Assembly (NCBI GenBank): GCA_037179335.1
Contig: JAKZHN010000038.1
Coordinates: forward strand, 284,217 to 348,216
Direction: 5' to 3'
DNA length: 64,000 nt
Source: Cyclaneusma minus
Lineage: Eukaryota > Ascomycota > Leotiomycetes > Marthamycetales > Marthamycetaceae
Shown here: positions 1 through 11,065 of the stretch, piece after piece
Layout of the letters: each line of letters starts with the position of its first letter
Position numbering within the stretch: position 1 is the first letter of the stretch
Position numbers and translations under genes: made by a program
The notes under the pieces: model-generated
Database searches by the model: none
What the model saw: the letters and a program-made list of their open reading frames with translations, nothing else
What the model was told of the DNA's origin: nothing

Positions 1-885
1 GTGACAAAGTTCTGGCGGAACAGCATTTTGAATGTGCTCATCATCATCATCATCCTCCTCTTCTTCCACCTGTGATCCCGGCTTCTGGTCTGGAGTCGTA
101 TCGACTGTTCTGACCTCTTGCAGAGGAGCAAGCGTGCTGCTTTCTTTCTCATTGTCGCTCAAATGTATGTTCTCGACAGTGTTGATTGAGAGGCTCTTCC
201 GGCCTTCGTCATCGGATCTGTCGGCACAAGGCAGAATGGCAATATCTGAGCCTGCGTGCCCGGATATTGTGGATATGCGTCTAGCTTGCTCCATCGACCG
301 TTTGGTTCCGGTCAGCGAAGGTGGTGAATTTTCACTCGTCTCTCTGATACTTCCAGCCCTACTCGGCGGTGCAGTAACACCGCCGTTTGTCGGTAGACCC
401 TCTCGTGCTCTCGTAGCAACCCAGTTCTTGTATTTCGTCATGGGGAAGCGCTCGTTGACCTCATCCATACTCATTAGTTTCTTTTCACGCCTCCGACGAT
501 GTGGCCGAGGCATGGTTTCGAGAACAATCGGATCCGGGCCGTCGCCCGCCGCTTGTCGTGCTCGGACGCGAGCATTGTATCTGAAGCAATACTTGACGCC
601 GACGATGATCCTTTGTATGATGTCAGTATGCGGAGCAATGTGGGCTGCAGATTTATGGTTCGCCACTTACCATAAGTTGGTGAAGACGACGCCAAAACCC
701 AGAGCAACAAAGAAAAGCAGCGGCGAGCTCGTGGTCGAGTTGCCGCCGCCTCCACCGGATGGGGTAGTCGTCGCGCTGGGTGTAGTCAAGGTGGCTGTAG
801 CGTCCGGCGAGGTAGTTGAAGATGGTGATGCCTGTCGCACGGCAAGCTCGACAGACCTTCCAATGAAAGCCAGCACCTCATCCAT
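1..885 (-). CDS. Membrane-anchored protein, probable RING-finger E3 ubiquitin ligase (3' part off the left edge)
   Basis: 275 residues are visible in two exons (885-671 and 610-1; 60-nt intron, donor GTAAGT, CTGAC branch-like motif). The start is the ATG in MDEVLAFIG; a reading frame upstream has only a non-ATG start. The visible order is a short Ser/Thr-rich N-terminus, one membrane segment (about residues 62-85, SPLLFFVALGFGVVFTNLWI, continuing IVG) formed across the splice junction, a basic patch, a long low-complexity region, and an acidic run (EEEEDDDDEH, encoded by the TCATCATCAT tract) followed by IQNAVPPELC at the edge. In fungal membrane proteins with this layout, an acidic run followed by PPELC typically precedes a RING-H2 domain. 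The RING itself is not in the window, so ubiquitin-ligase function is inference from layout and from recalled fungal homologues. Confidence 0.72.
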
Positions 886-2093
886 GGCGGTCACGGTTGC
901 GATGTTGTCGGGCGGTCGGAATGGGTGTTTGCTGCAGTCGAAGAGGCGGCGCCCGAGGCGGAGACGGTTCGGCTGATCAACTGGACCAAGGCTGCATCGG
1001 CAAATGAATCAGTCCAGTCGTAATATTGCACTGGCAGCGAGTAAGGCTTCCAAGGCCGGATCAATTGGCAAACTTAAATGGCACAATGCGGGTGCCAACA
1101 ACAATGGCTGGGCCGGGGGCGGACTGGGGAATGAGGTGAAGGAGAGTGGCGGGAGGCGGAGAATGAAGTAGCGAACGACGGGACTGACTTGAAGGCTGAA
1201 AGCCGGCTCAAAGGCGTGAGCTTTTAGCGCTACGACAATCCAAACTCTCAGGCCGGCCTTGAGCTCCTAGGCAAAAAAGTCAATAATAAGCTGGTCGACA
1301 CTTGAGACAGACCTGATTATTCGGGCAGTGAGACAGCCGCACAGGGGCGATGTTTAATCCAATGGAATATTATCGATGCATCATCACCATGGCCTCGCCG
1401 CCTCTGGAGTCTGCCTTTCATCCGCGAGTCAGTAGCGCCCCCAGACAAGGGCCGAGCCTGGGGCCGGAGAGGCCTTGTTCGAGAGCGCTAGCCGCCATTT
1501 ACATCATGGCAAGCCTGGCTTGTATATGTTTCATGTCAAGTCTTCCAGATCAATTTCCAGCATGTCGCCGACCGAATATATGCATCCTCCTCTGGACCCA
1601 GCCGGCAGAATCCCTCTGCCAGCAAGCAAGGTCGCCAACGCCCAGCTAGTTGACTTCCATGCAAGCAGCTGCTGTACAACACCAAGCTCGGCGGATTAAG
1701 AGGGAGACAAGATTTGGTGGACAAAGTGCCGAAACTCACGCTGCAAGGATCGCAGTCTCGTGGGTGCTGATACATGTATTGAAAGGGGTCTCGGGCTAGA
1801 CATTTCCTGGTATAGATCCCGTCTTGGCAATGATCTTCGCGGGGTCTGCAACTCCGCATTGCAACACATCTCTTCAAGTCCGGTTCACCTACAACGTCCA
1901 CGTCCTCGCTCTAGCGAATTTCTACCCAATCCCCAGACGTCCCACCTTCACACCACTGACGGCTCCGAGCATCCCGGGGACCCCAGGCCCCTCGTCTCGC
2001 AGCCGCTCGAACTCGTGCTGCGCGCATGCACCTTAGTGTGAGCTCATCGCAAGATTGACAAAAGACACCACGCGATCAAGCGAGCAACTGAAA
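886..2093. other. Intergenic region, divergent promoters
   Basis: This lies between the divergently transcribed RING-type gene and the cyclophilin H gene. Short ORFs on both strands have no recognisable protein features. I see no repeat, tRNA or mobile element. Confidence 0.6.
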
Positions 2094-2935
2094 ATGGCTC
2101 CCACCCAGCTGCCGGCATCGGGCAACCCGCTGTGAGTATTGCGCAACCAGTGTGTCATCGGACCATACTAATGCTCATCTAGCGTCTTCTTCGACATCAC
2201 TCTTGGAGGTGCGATTTGGTCTTCTAGCCGTCTTCCTACTTTCTAGAGCCATCCAACGGCCCTTTTCCTACCCGGGATATTGCCACATGCTTTCTGAAAG
2301 TCACCGCTCTGTACTTCATCATGTGATATGAAAGTCCCGTGATAATGTCCCTTTCCTGACATCAACACATCACATATTGCCTCTTTCATGTTATCAAATT
2401 GCGACCTTTCGCACACATACTGCGCAAATACTGATGCTAACACCACCCAGGCGAACCACTCGGCCGAATTACGATGGAATTATTCTCCGACCTAGTCCCC
2501 CGCACCGCCGCCAACTTCCACGCCTTCTGCATCGGCAGTACCAAGTCACCCCTCGGCCGCCCACAGGGCTACAAAGGCTCCAAATTCCACCGCGTCATCA
2601 AGGACTTCATGGTGCAAGGCGGCGATTTCCTCAACGGCGACGGCACCGGCAGCACCTGCATCTACGGCACCAAAAGTTTTGCTGACGAAAACTTTACACT
2701 CAAGCACGATGCACCTGGCTTGCTTAGTATGGCAAATGCGGGACCTAATGGCAATGGAAGTCAGTTTTTTATTACGCTGAGGGAAGCGTCGTTTTTGGAT
2801 GGGAAACACGTGGTTTTTGGGAAGGTGGTGGAGGGAATGGATGTGGTGAGGATGATGGAGGGGGTTAGGACGGGGTATAGGGGGAAGGATGTGCCAAATC
2901 AGGATTTGGTGATTGCTCAGTGTGGGGAGATGTGA
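2094..2935 (+). CDS. PPIH: Peptidyl-prolyl cis-trans isomerase, cyclophilin H type
   Basis: Three exons (2094-2131, 2183-2208, 2451-2935) encode 182 residues, essentially a bare cyclophilin domain. The protein starts MAPTQLPASGNPLVFFDITLGG and carries the catalytic FHRVIKDFMVQGGDF block, GSQFFITL and the terminal IAQCGEM shared with human PPIH (U4/U6.U5 snRNP cyclophilin). The insertion around GRPQGYKG is also PPIH-like. The expected role is proline isomerisation within the spliceosome. Reading frame and protein similarity hold across both junctions. The second intron (2209-2450, 242 nt) is the longest in the window. The residue corresponding to the cyclosporin-contacting Trp is Phe (ASFLDGKH instead of the usual WLDGKH). 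Confidence 0.93.
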
Positions 2936-4575
2936 GCGGGCCGACAAGGATGAGGTGAAAAGGAAAAGGGTCGAAAATAGAATAGAGGGTGAAAAGCAAT
3001 GAATTTGAAGTTCAAGACTAGGTATGTTGCAAAACCATGCATAATGTGGGTGGCTAATGGCTTGCTCCTGTCAATGGCTGAACATTTCTTGTGCCATAGT
3101 GTCGCGTCTGGGACTGAAGATTCGCAAATACAATGTGATGCGGGCTAGCTAGCTAGTTCCGCTATATCCCAGACAGCTTTAGGGGTAAGTTTCCACAGGA
3201 ATAGCCAACTCGCCTAATAGCCCCATGGTAGTATTTTGATAGGCTTCAAATAAAGGCTTCAAATAAGGGCCCTAAAAGCGCAATCAGCCCTATGCCTGGA
3301 TACGTGCGACAAGACTTGATCTGTAAAAGTTCTAAACCCCGTGACCAGCATTTTAAATTTTGTTGCACATCGAGAGCTTCCGGACGGAGTGGTCGGACGG
3401 CGTGGTCGGAAAAAGCTGCCGGGGCCCCGGGGGTAATTGCGCACAGGAGGTTTCATGTTGCACATCGAAAAGTGTCGGGCGCGGGCTTCGGACGGGGGCT
3501 TCGAACGGAGGCTTCAAAGCTATTGCGGGAGCTTCGGAGAGAAAGCTATGGATAGGAAACGCGGCTGGCAGCTACGATCAGGAGTTTTTGTTGCATGTCG
3601 ACGAGTTGTCGGCCGAGCTGTCAGACGGGAGCTGCGGATACGGGTTGCGGACGCAGTTTCGTACTTCAGTTTTGCACATCGACATACGGACGGGCGGACG
3701 GATGGCCAGGATTTTAAACAGAGCTGCGAGTAGGATTCGCCGATATAAGTTGTGGAAAGATTGCACGAGACTACCGACTCCTATATTGAGACGAGAAAGA
3801 GGAAGTGACCAGTGAGCTGAGGAAAATGAGACATAGCTTGTCCGGCCCTTTTAAAGGGAAAGGTGAGAAACGAGGGCAAGAGAGAACGCAAAATCATAAC
3901 TTTCCCAGGTGCCTCCAAAAGAGGAGAAAAAAGAAGTCTCGAAGCAAGACCAAAAAGAACGTGTTCCCACGTTTTACATGCACCCCCAACCCGTCTTAGG
4001 TTGCGAATGCAAGTGCCCCCCTCGAGGGGTCATTTCTTCTCTTCCCAGGAAAGCAGTCGAATCTGAGCACTTGGCTCTTGGCGTGGAAGTTTGCACCGAT
4101 ATGCAATACCCAGTATGCTAAAAAATCCGATTACCGCTAATTGAAAGATAGATGCGAATTCGGGTATATATGGCAAGGCTGTGTGGTGAGCCGAGGGCAG
4201 GGCATGGGTTGGAATTAGGAGATCTAGGACTAACGGCCGTCGAGTCAATATATATCACCGTGACCGCCGTGAAGTCAAGGGAAAATTCTCGTGAATTATT
4301 GAGTATACCCAAGGGCTTAGGGGGCAAAGTAAAAAGGGGCTCTGAACAATTGAGGACTAGAGAGTAGAGACCATCCAAACTTCTAAACAATAACCATGTG
4401 CTTAGGTAGTGGGCCATGGATGGAGACGGATCTTCTCTGTTCACATTCTGAGCCTGAAATCGTGGAATTATACGCAGTGATAGAAACCTGTGATATCATG
4501 AGAACAGACTCCCTAATCCCCCCCGTCCCCCAACCCCCCAACAGGCCAAAAAGCATCAACTAAAACCGCCCAGCA
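2936..4575. other. Intergenic region with GC-rich degenerate repeats
   Basis: This is the convergent gap between the cyclophilin H gene and the Cys-rich membrane protein gene. The middle (about 3240-3720) holds degenerate repeats, listed separately. The rest is unremarkable; ORFs here show no domain features and no consistent frame. Confidence 0.6.
3363..3710 (+). repeat. Degenerate repeats, each beginning TTGCACATCGA
   Basis: The 11-mer TTGCACATCGA occurs at 3363, 3458 and 3672, with a two-base variant (TTGCATGTCGA) at 3591, giving spacings of 95, 133 and 81 bp. Each copy is followed by CGGACGG- or CAGACGG-type stretches and GGCTTCGGACGG-like words. Translation gives related peptides at the first three copies, LHI(E)/LHV(D) then six residues then SDG, but in more than one frame. 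A 14-bp near-duplication (AGGCTTCAAATAA) sits just upstream at 3240-3266. This could be a decayed satellite or a relic of a repeat-containing coding sequence. Confidence 0.55.
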
Positions 4576-5823
4576 TCATCCCTCCATCTCATACGTCTCC
4601 TTAACCTCCTCCTCCTCTTTCACACCCTCCATCCTGTCTTGTCCATCCCCACTCTTAATCTCCCGCATCTGAATCCCCTCCGCCCCCAACTCGACCGGCA
4701 CCATGATATCTCCCGGCCCCAGCGCCGCCATCGGCACGCCCCTACTTCTTCTATTCTGACTCCCTGTCCTCTCCCAGCTATTTGCTCCTCCCGGACTCCC
4801 CGCAATCCTCTCTCCCTGTGGCCCTAGCCCCTCATCCTCTTCCGTAAAAGGTCCCGCCATCGCCCTTGGTCCAAAATAGCTTTTCTGGCCCCCCCTACCG
4901 CTTCTCGCACTGGCCCACCGTCCCAACCAGCCTGGTCGAGGCGGCCTCGTGGCGGCTCCGTCTTCGTCGAATTGGACTGCCCCGTAGCCGTCGGCATCTG
5001 CGTTTACTCCGTTGCTTCCTCTTTCGCCCTTTTCGGAAGCGTTTTTGCGGTGACGGATACAGCAGAATGCTAGTAGACCAATGATGGCGAGCGCAACAAT
5101 TGCAACGCCTACACCGATGCCGGCTTTCGCACCGGTGGATAAGCCGGAGGAAGGAGCGGTGGTCACGCTGACCCCACTGGGCAGCGAACTCACTACACCA
5201 CTCGCCGTCGCTGTACCATTAGCCATCTGCGTCGCAACCGCCCCAGACGAGGAGTCTGTGGCCGTGGACACGCAAGACCCTGCGTTCGTGCCGCTGCCGC
5301 AAGCATAGCCATTGTCACAGCAGTACACGTTGTCCTCGCAGAGATATTGTGATAATGCACAAGGGTTTTGGCAGCAGGCTGCTGATAAGGAACTCGAGGT
5401 CGTTGTGAGAAGAGAGGCGGTGGAGGAGATGGTTGTAGTAATGGTGACAGTGACTGCAATAGTGCTGTTGCAGGAATGGAAACCGTTGTCGCAAGGGTTG
5501 TCGCAATCGGAGGCGAGGTCGCAGCAGGAGTCTCCCCTGGTGGGTGAGATGTAGCAGTAATCGGTGTTGGCGCAGCAGGCGGGATCAGTCGTTATATTGT
5601 TGCCTGGAAGGAGATGGATGAGCTGGTGCTAGTACCTTATATGATGAGGGGAGTAGAGACGACTAGGACAGAAAAAAGAGACAGGTGGTGATGCTAGGAG
5701 AGACGTACATGAATGTGAGTCTGCAGCACAAGTATTGGTATCTCTCGAGAGCAGAGTTGGTAATGTCCCAAACAGATATCGCGGATTCAGCTCATTCTGA
5801 GCCATCGCAGCATATCTCTCCAT
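4576..5823 (-). CDS. Cys-rich single-pass membrane protein, function unknown
   Basis: Two exons are supported. The last (5603-4576) joins an upstream exon ending at 5709 through a 105-nt intron (donor GTACGT, acceptor CTTCCAG); the junction rebuilds a Cys codon (DSHSC/NNITTD), which supports it. The ectodomain has many paired cysteines (DPACCANTDYC, GDSCCDLASDC, ACCQNPC, NVYCCDNGYACGSG), then a Ser/Thr-rich stalk and a membrane segment (GIGVGVAIVALAIIGLLAFCC) followed by basic IRHRK and a roughly 170-residue Gly/Glu-rich cytoplasmic tail. This resembles a fungal cell-surface sensor-like layout, but I recognise no named family. The 5' end is uncertain: the ATG at 5823 gives no signal peptide, so a further upstream exon carrying one is likely. 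Confidence 0.68.
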
Positions 5824-6753
5824 GCTTGCTTGCTCCACGTCCTTCGCGTCGTCGTACTTGATCAAACACTCAACCGGTAAAGCATTCACCAAAATTCATA
5901 GAACAATCACAGACGTCAGAAATCATGCGAGCCAGCACGCATCGCCGCCGAATAGCTTCGCAAGTGAAAGGGCGAGTGACGCTTTGCATACTTTGCGATA
6001 CTCGAGCCGGAGTTGATCGAACAAAGAAACACACAGGCGTTTCGTTTCGAGGCGTAGTACTAGTGTAATGAAAGAAGCAAACCGCATGGCAGCTCGCCAT
6101 ACTCGAGCTTACATACCGAATCATCGCGTGCGGTTCTCAGCTACAGCCTCGTACAGGAACGGCACAAAGGAAATCGACTTACTCGCCCGACGCAGAGATC
6201 AAACAAAGAGGCGGTCGAGGGTGGCAATGGCAATGCGAATGATCGATTTCTTCGCACACTTACGATATTTGTGCATAAACCACTGCCGTGCTACGCGCGA
6301 GCCTGTTCTTCATTTGTTGGAGGATGGGAAAGCTGGAATCGTGTAAGCCGGTATGCAGCATTCGGTGGGAATTCCCATTCGGTGCCGTCACGAGCTGAAA
6401 GGCAGGCCGGCTGTTCGCAGTTATGATTGGCGGCGTCAGCGTGGCCTCGCATCGTGGGGAATGGAGAAATGCAGCCCGGTATCGAAGCCTGGACCTAGAA
6501 GAATCGTTCTGTAGTAGTGTGGGTGCATAACCAACGGGATATTGATAACTCCCGCCCGAGGGTGTGTGGTAAATGGGGAATCAAGGAATGATCGTCTTGA
6601 TCGGCTCTTAGCCAGACCGCCTCGACTTTGCGTTCCTGTGTTGTGTCAACTGTCAAGTCACACTCAATGCGAAACATGGAAAATGGCGGCTCAAATGGGT
6701 ATCATTTCACTCGCTGTCCGAGCTAATCAGCGGCTTCCTGCGTTTTTGCGTTT
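5824..6753. other. Intergenic region, upstream of the Cys-rich membrane protein
   Basis: This probably contains the missing 5' exon or 5' UTR of the minus-strand Cys-rich membrane protein gene. A GTAAGT donor-like site lies on the minus strand near 6259-6264. I cannot resolve a signal-peptide exon. The right part is the 3' flank of the Mak11 gene. Confidence 0.45.
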
Positions 6754-8244
6754 TCAAACCTCCTTCCCCTCGTCAATATCTTCTTCTGCATCATCCTCCA
6801 ACTCCTCCGGAAGATGCAGCATCACGAATGCTGCCAGACATGTAACTCGGTTGTCAGTTTCGTATGTACCCAGAAGCTTTCCAACTTTGTTGGGCTGCTC
6901 TTCTCGGACAAGGAGATTCGACCTGGACAATCCCCAAAGTCTGATCGATCCATCGCTGCCAGCAGATATTATGACCAGGTCTCTGTTGCCACCAGTGTTG
7001 GATTCGAGAACCACAAAGTCCTTGATACGACTTTGCACTCCTGCATCTTTGCCGCCTAATTGTGCAACGAGTTTTGCTGCCGGTATTGATGCCTCCTTCG
7101 AATCCTTTGCGGCCTTTGCCTCCTTCGCCTTCTCGGTCGTTGTAGTCGTCAGGTCTTTGGGACTCGTCGAATAAAACATGATCCTTCCGTCCTCCGTCGA
7201 CACAGCAAGAACCGACTCTTCCTCTCCTTTCTTGGTTGCGACATAGCACATCTGATGTATCTTCGTCCGTGAATCCGGAACAGCCTTGCATCTGACCTTA
7301 CTATCCATTCCAAACACCACGCAGCCCCTCTCGAATCCCACAGCAAACTCCTCTCCTCCATCTTCCGTACTTCCCCAGGCAACTTTCCTTCCCTCACCAC
7401 TTCCAAACTTTCCCTCACCTGCAGCCGTCAGAACGTCTCGTTCGAATTGGAGCACTCCAGCCTTCTTTCCAGTGACCAAATTCCATAATCGCATACACTT
7501 CTCTCCCTTGCCCACACTAATCATCAACTTCATACTCGGGTGAACTGCAAAGTCGTTGACGCCCGCCGGAGTCTCTCCAGCAGCTGCCGTATCCCCGCTT
7601 GGTCTTCCCACTGCCTTGGGCACGGGTGCTTTGATAGTGCTCAACATAGCCCAATCCCTCGTTCTCGTAACAGCAACCGTACAGTCTTCTGCCGCACTGA
7701 GCAGCTTTCCTCGGGTGGGAAAGGCCAGTTTTGTGACGGTACTCAGATGGTGTACTAAACTTCCGAGCTGACGATTTTGAGGGTTTTCGATGACGGCCTT
7801 CTTCGACAGGGAGGGAAGAGCGGGGACACTGTGCTTCGTGGGTGGATGGGCGGAGATATGGTAAAGTTTGATTTGCTGGTCGGTGGAGCCGCTGGCTAGG
7901 ACAATTTTTTGGTGCTGTTTCGGCACGGGCGCAGAGGGGGGAGAGAGGGCGAGACAGCGGATGGCGGACGTGTGGGGTTCGAAGAGGAAAGTATCTGCGA
8001 ATTGAATCTCATCGCTATTCGAGTCAGATTCAGTGGTCTGCGGAAGGGTTGCGGTCATGCCATGGAGGACGCGGTCGTAGGAGCCAGCGATGATCTGTAT
8101 GGTGATGGGTTTGCTGCCAGTCTTTGGCTTCTTGCTGGGCGCAGCTTTTGGCGGTGGAGAGGCAATTTTGACTTTCTTCGCAGGCGCCGTGCTCTTGACC
8201 GGAGCCGGCTCGCTGAGGTTGGTCTGTCTCTTTCTCTTCGCCAT
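6754..8244 (-). CDS. MAK11: WD40-repeat ribosome biogenesis protein Mak11 (PAK1IP1 family)
   Basis: This is a single exon of 496 residues. The ATG at 8244 (MAKRKRQTN) is preferred over an in-frame ATG 26 codons upstream because it begins the basic nuclear-type N-terminus. After a Lys/Pro-rich leader come WD40 blades. Family-diagnostic stretches include ITIQIIAGSYDRVLHG, FEPHTSAIRCLAL, LAFPTRGKLLSAAEDCTVAVTRTRDW, and GVNDFAVHPSMKLMISVGKGEKCMRLWNLVTGKKAGV. Mak11/PAK1IP1 proteins act in the nucleolus in 60S subunit assembly, in yeast around the Rlp24 step. The C-terminus is acidic (EELEDDAEEDIDEG). Confidence 0.93.
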   Translation of the reverse strand: MAKRKRQTNLSEPAPVKSTAPAKKVKIASPPPKAAPSKKPKTGSKPITIQIIAGSYDRVLHGMTATLPQTTESDSNSDEIQFADTFLFEPHTSAIRCLALSPPSAPVPKQHQKIVLASGSTDQQIKLYHISAHPPTKHSVPALPSLSKKAVIENPQNRQLGSLVHHLSTVTKLAFPTRGKLLSAAEDCTVAVTRTRDWAMLSTIKAPVPKAVGRPSGDTAAAGETPAGVNDFAVHPSMKLMISVGKGEKCMRLWNLVTGKKAGVLQFERDVLTAAGEGKFGSGEGRKVAWGSTEDGGEEFAVGFERGCVVFGMDSKVRCKAVPDSRTKIHQMCYVATKKGEEESVLAVSTEDGRIMFYSTSPKDLTTTTTEKAKEAKAAKDSKEASIPAAKLVAQLGGKDAGVQSRIKDFVVLESNTGGNRDLVIISAGSDGSIRLWGLSRSNLLVREEQPNKVGKLLGTYETDNRVTCLAAFVMLHLPEELEDDAEEDIDEGKEV

Positions 8245-8835
8245 GTTGGGAGTGTTGTGTTTGAAAAAGGTGGGTTGTGAATTGCAGATGGAAAGCTCAG
8301 AAAAGTTTCGAGGCGGAATCATTTTCTCTGTAGAAGTACGCTAGCGGCCGCGGCTCTTGCAGCACGGGGCCTTCACATGCCAAGCCTTGTCGATTACCTC
8401 GAGACTCCACATCGGGGCCATTTGACAGTTCCAATATCCATGAACCCTTTCCACTTTGCAATCTGTGGAGAGTTGAGGGTTTGAAATACTGATATTCTTA
8501 GGCTCGAATGTTATACAGGGTTAAGTTTCTACTAGTCATAACAAACATGAAAAATCGATATCATCTAACATTTCTCTAACTTTCAGAACCCAGAACGAAG
8601 CAGAGTCAAACCCATGCAATTCCGTAACTCCTTGCAGCTTCGTAACCGTCAATGAAAAGGTATCCTGTCGGCCCCGGCATAACTGACAACAAACGCCTCG
8701 CAAATTCCAAATTGACAATCTAGAAAATCCCTAGGCATTGCAACATCGTCCGAACTCTTCGCCCCTTGACCCGGTCCTCGGAGATGCTTCGAAATCCCAT
8801 CTTCCAACAGCTCATTACGGGCGGGGAGTGACCCA
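8245..8835. other. Intergenic region
   Basis: Mak11 promoter side and the 3' flank of the cdc14 gene, both on the minus strand. I see no further feature. Confidence 0.6.
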
Positions 8836-9766
8836 TCAACCAAACACCCCCCCAAACGGCGCACTCTCCCTCAAGTCCGCCACCAAATCATCCACATTTC
8901 CCAAGTACTCTCCCAGCATGACCTGTTTCTCCTCGCAGCTCCTAGTATTGCTGCTAAGGTCCGAGTTCTCACTGTAGTTACTGTCCCCGCTTCCCTTGCG
9001 TCGTGCAGAGGGAAGGCTGGGCGTTTCGGGCATCAGGTAGAAGTAGAGGAATTCGACAAGCTTGAGCTTCACTTCGCGCGTTGTGCTGCGGGATTTGAAG
9101 AGAGAGGTTATGGTGAGGAGGCCGTCGAGATTCTCGAAGACGCGCGTGTTGGCGGGTGCATTGAGGAGGGCGGTTACAAGGGTGAGGAGGGTGGTGGATT
9201 GGATGGCGGGGCAGTTGATGGGTTCGAGGAGGTCGAGGAGGTGCTGTATAGTGGCAAACGATATGTCAGTATATGGCGTGTTGGAGATGGAGATGGGAAG
9301 TAGGAAAATGGGAGATGAGATTGGAGGGACGAACGTTCATGTAGACTTCGCGCTCAAACATGCGCTTGCTGGGCGGGTGGAGCATTAGAACTCCTTGGAT
9401 AAGGTCGAGCGCGCGCAGGATCAGGAGGTCGTTTTGGCCATCGTTGCTTTTGCCCATCAACTTGTCCAAGCAATTGACCAGTCTCAGAGCCACGTTCCAT
9501 TCAAAACCTTCCTGAAGCTTGAAGAACTCGCGGAAAGCCGGATCGTTGGGTAGTTCGGCGAGGGCTTTGTTGTTTGTCGGCGGGGGAGTGGCCATGGGAG
9601 TGGATTGGCCGCGGTTGTGACCTCGGCGGAATTCTGAGGCTGAGACGGCATTCTTGGAGAGACAGAGCTGAGCGAGGAGACCTTCGACTTGGCGGAGACC
9701 TTTGCGGATCTTGTCGTTGGAGTAGGAGGAGAGGTTGTCGAACGACAGGGAGAGGAGAGCTTCCAT
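8836..9766 (-). CDS. cdc14: Cell division control protein Cdc14, septation initiation network type
   Basis: Two exons (9766-9335 and 9243-8836; 91-nt phase-0 intron) encode 279 residues. The N-terminus MEALLSLSFDNLSSYSNDKIRKGLRQVEGLLAQLCLS and the block ALRLVNCLDKLMG...LILRALDLIQGVLMLHPPSKRMFERE are typical of the fungal Cdc14 family (S. pombe Cdc14, partner of the Sid1 kinase). This family is unrelated to the Cdc14 phosphatase. The expected role is control of septum formation at the spindle pole body. The second exon continues the helical repeat (LLDLLEPINCPAIQSTTLLTLVTALLNAPANTRVFENLDGL) and ends in a Ser-rich tail and GNVDDLVADLR. Confidence 0.92.
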
Positions 9767-11065
9767 TGCGGCGACTCAGTTCTCGTGTTTTGGAAATGCT
9801 TGGAATACGTCGGTGTCGCTGGCAGTATTATAGTATGTACCAGCTGTCCTCGTATAGGCGTGTGGGGCAATGATGCGCAGGGCTGACGGTGATGATGTCG
9901 GCCGAGTGTTTGCTTGGACGTCAATTTAGCTCGAGAGCAGAAGTAAACAAGGCCGAAGGAGTGACAAGAAAGAAGGCCGTTGCGAAATACAGCAGAGAAG
10001 AATGGAAGGCTTGGTCAACAAAAAATGCTCAAAGCATCAAGCTGCAGCCGGCTGACAGCGCTTCGATCTCAGATAGGCCGTGGATGTTGTTCGATCGGCA
10101 TGGCGCTAGGGTGGTTGGCGGGGCGACAGGGAAGCCCGGACCTGCTAGTGGCTAGTGCCCGGCGTCCCGGCCTCCGTGTTTAAAGCCGTTCGCGCTGTCG
10201 CACCCGAAGCTCGAAGCTTATGTTTTCAGCTGAAACATGTATCCTTTTCGCCTTGAAGCTCGTGACCTGTGGTGAAAATCATAATAAAATCAGCAGCGAA
10301 AGGATTCTTTCGACTTGGGTAAAGGAGAGCTGGCTGTCGTTCATCCGATGACCGATTTAGCATCAGCATGGATCATGCAGATCAATCAATTGAGCCACCA
10401 CTGTTGACCTCCTCGTCGTCAAAGTACAGAAATAGCAGCTGAGGGTATGGTTTTCAGATGAAGCGCCACTCGACCAGTGCTACTTGCTCTATGCAGCTCG
10501 TATATACCCAAGTGCTCTACGACACTCCAGTCCCTCGCCGAGGATGTTGCAAGCTGAATCTTTATTCTGCATTCATTCTGCATTCATTCTGCAAGCTGTG
10601 ATGCTGCCGGCCGGCGATCAACGTCTCACAGCCTTTGGCTGTACACCCTTACATATGTCAAGGAGGAACATGGCATCAAGTCTTTGTTCGGCGTTGAGTC
10701 CGGTCGGTCCGCCAGCCTTACCATGGAACCAAGCTTCAGCTCCAGTACCACGACTCCGGAAAGACTTATACATATAAAGTCAGCTTCTCGTCCTCCGCCC
10801 TGCCCCTCCAAACCCCGCCATTTAAAGCTGGAGATCAGTTGGCGCTCCACTCCACCTTAGATCTTGGCGAATTCTATTTAAACATCTGGATACCCTTTCA
10901 CGACCGTAGCGGACACCAGTCCTATATAGCTCACAATCGCATATACATCCGTCTGACATCAAGGCGACCGCCCAAACCACCGTTGCTGCCTGTCGTATCG
11001 GTCCCGCACGCACCAAAAGTCAAAGTCTCCACTTTTATCCGCCGCCAATACTTAAGTCTTCCACC
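9767..11065. other. Intergenic region upstream of the GGPP synthase gene
   Basis: Divergent promoters of cdc14 and the GGPP synthase gene. A small tandem array of about three 11-bp ATTCATTCTGC units lies at 10561-10592, and a CTATATAG box at 10922. No supported gene. Confidence 0.55.

Noticed and set aside
32..976. 314-residue plus-strand ORF at the left edge
   Set aside because: Antisense to the membrane RING-type gene, which has a clean spliced model and protein features.
3360..3815. 151-residue plus-strand ORF over the GC-rich repeats
   Set aside because: No proper ATG start, and the repeated peptide motif jumps between frames. Better explained as a repeat tract.
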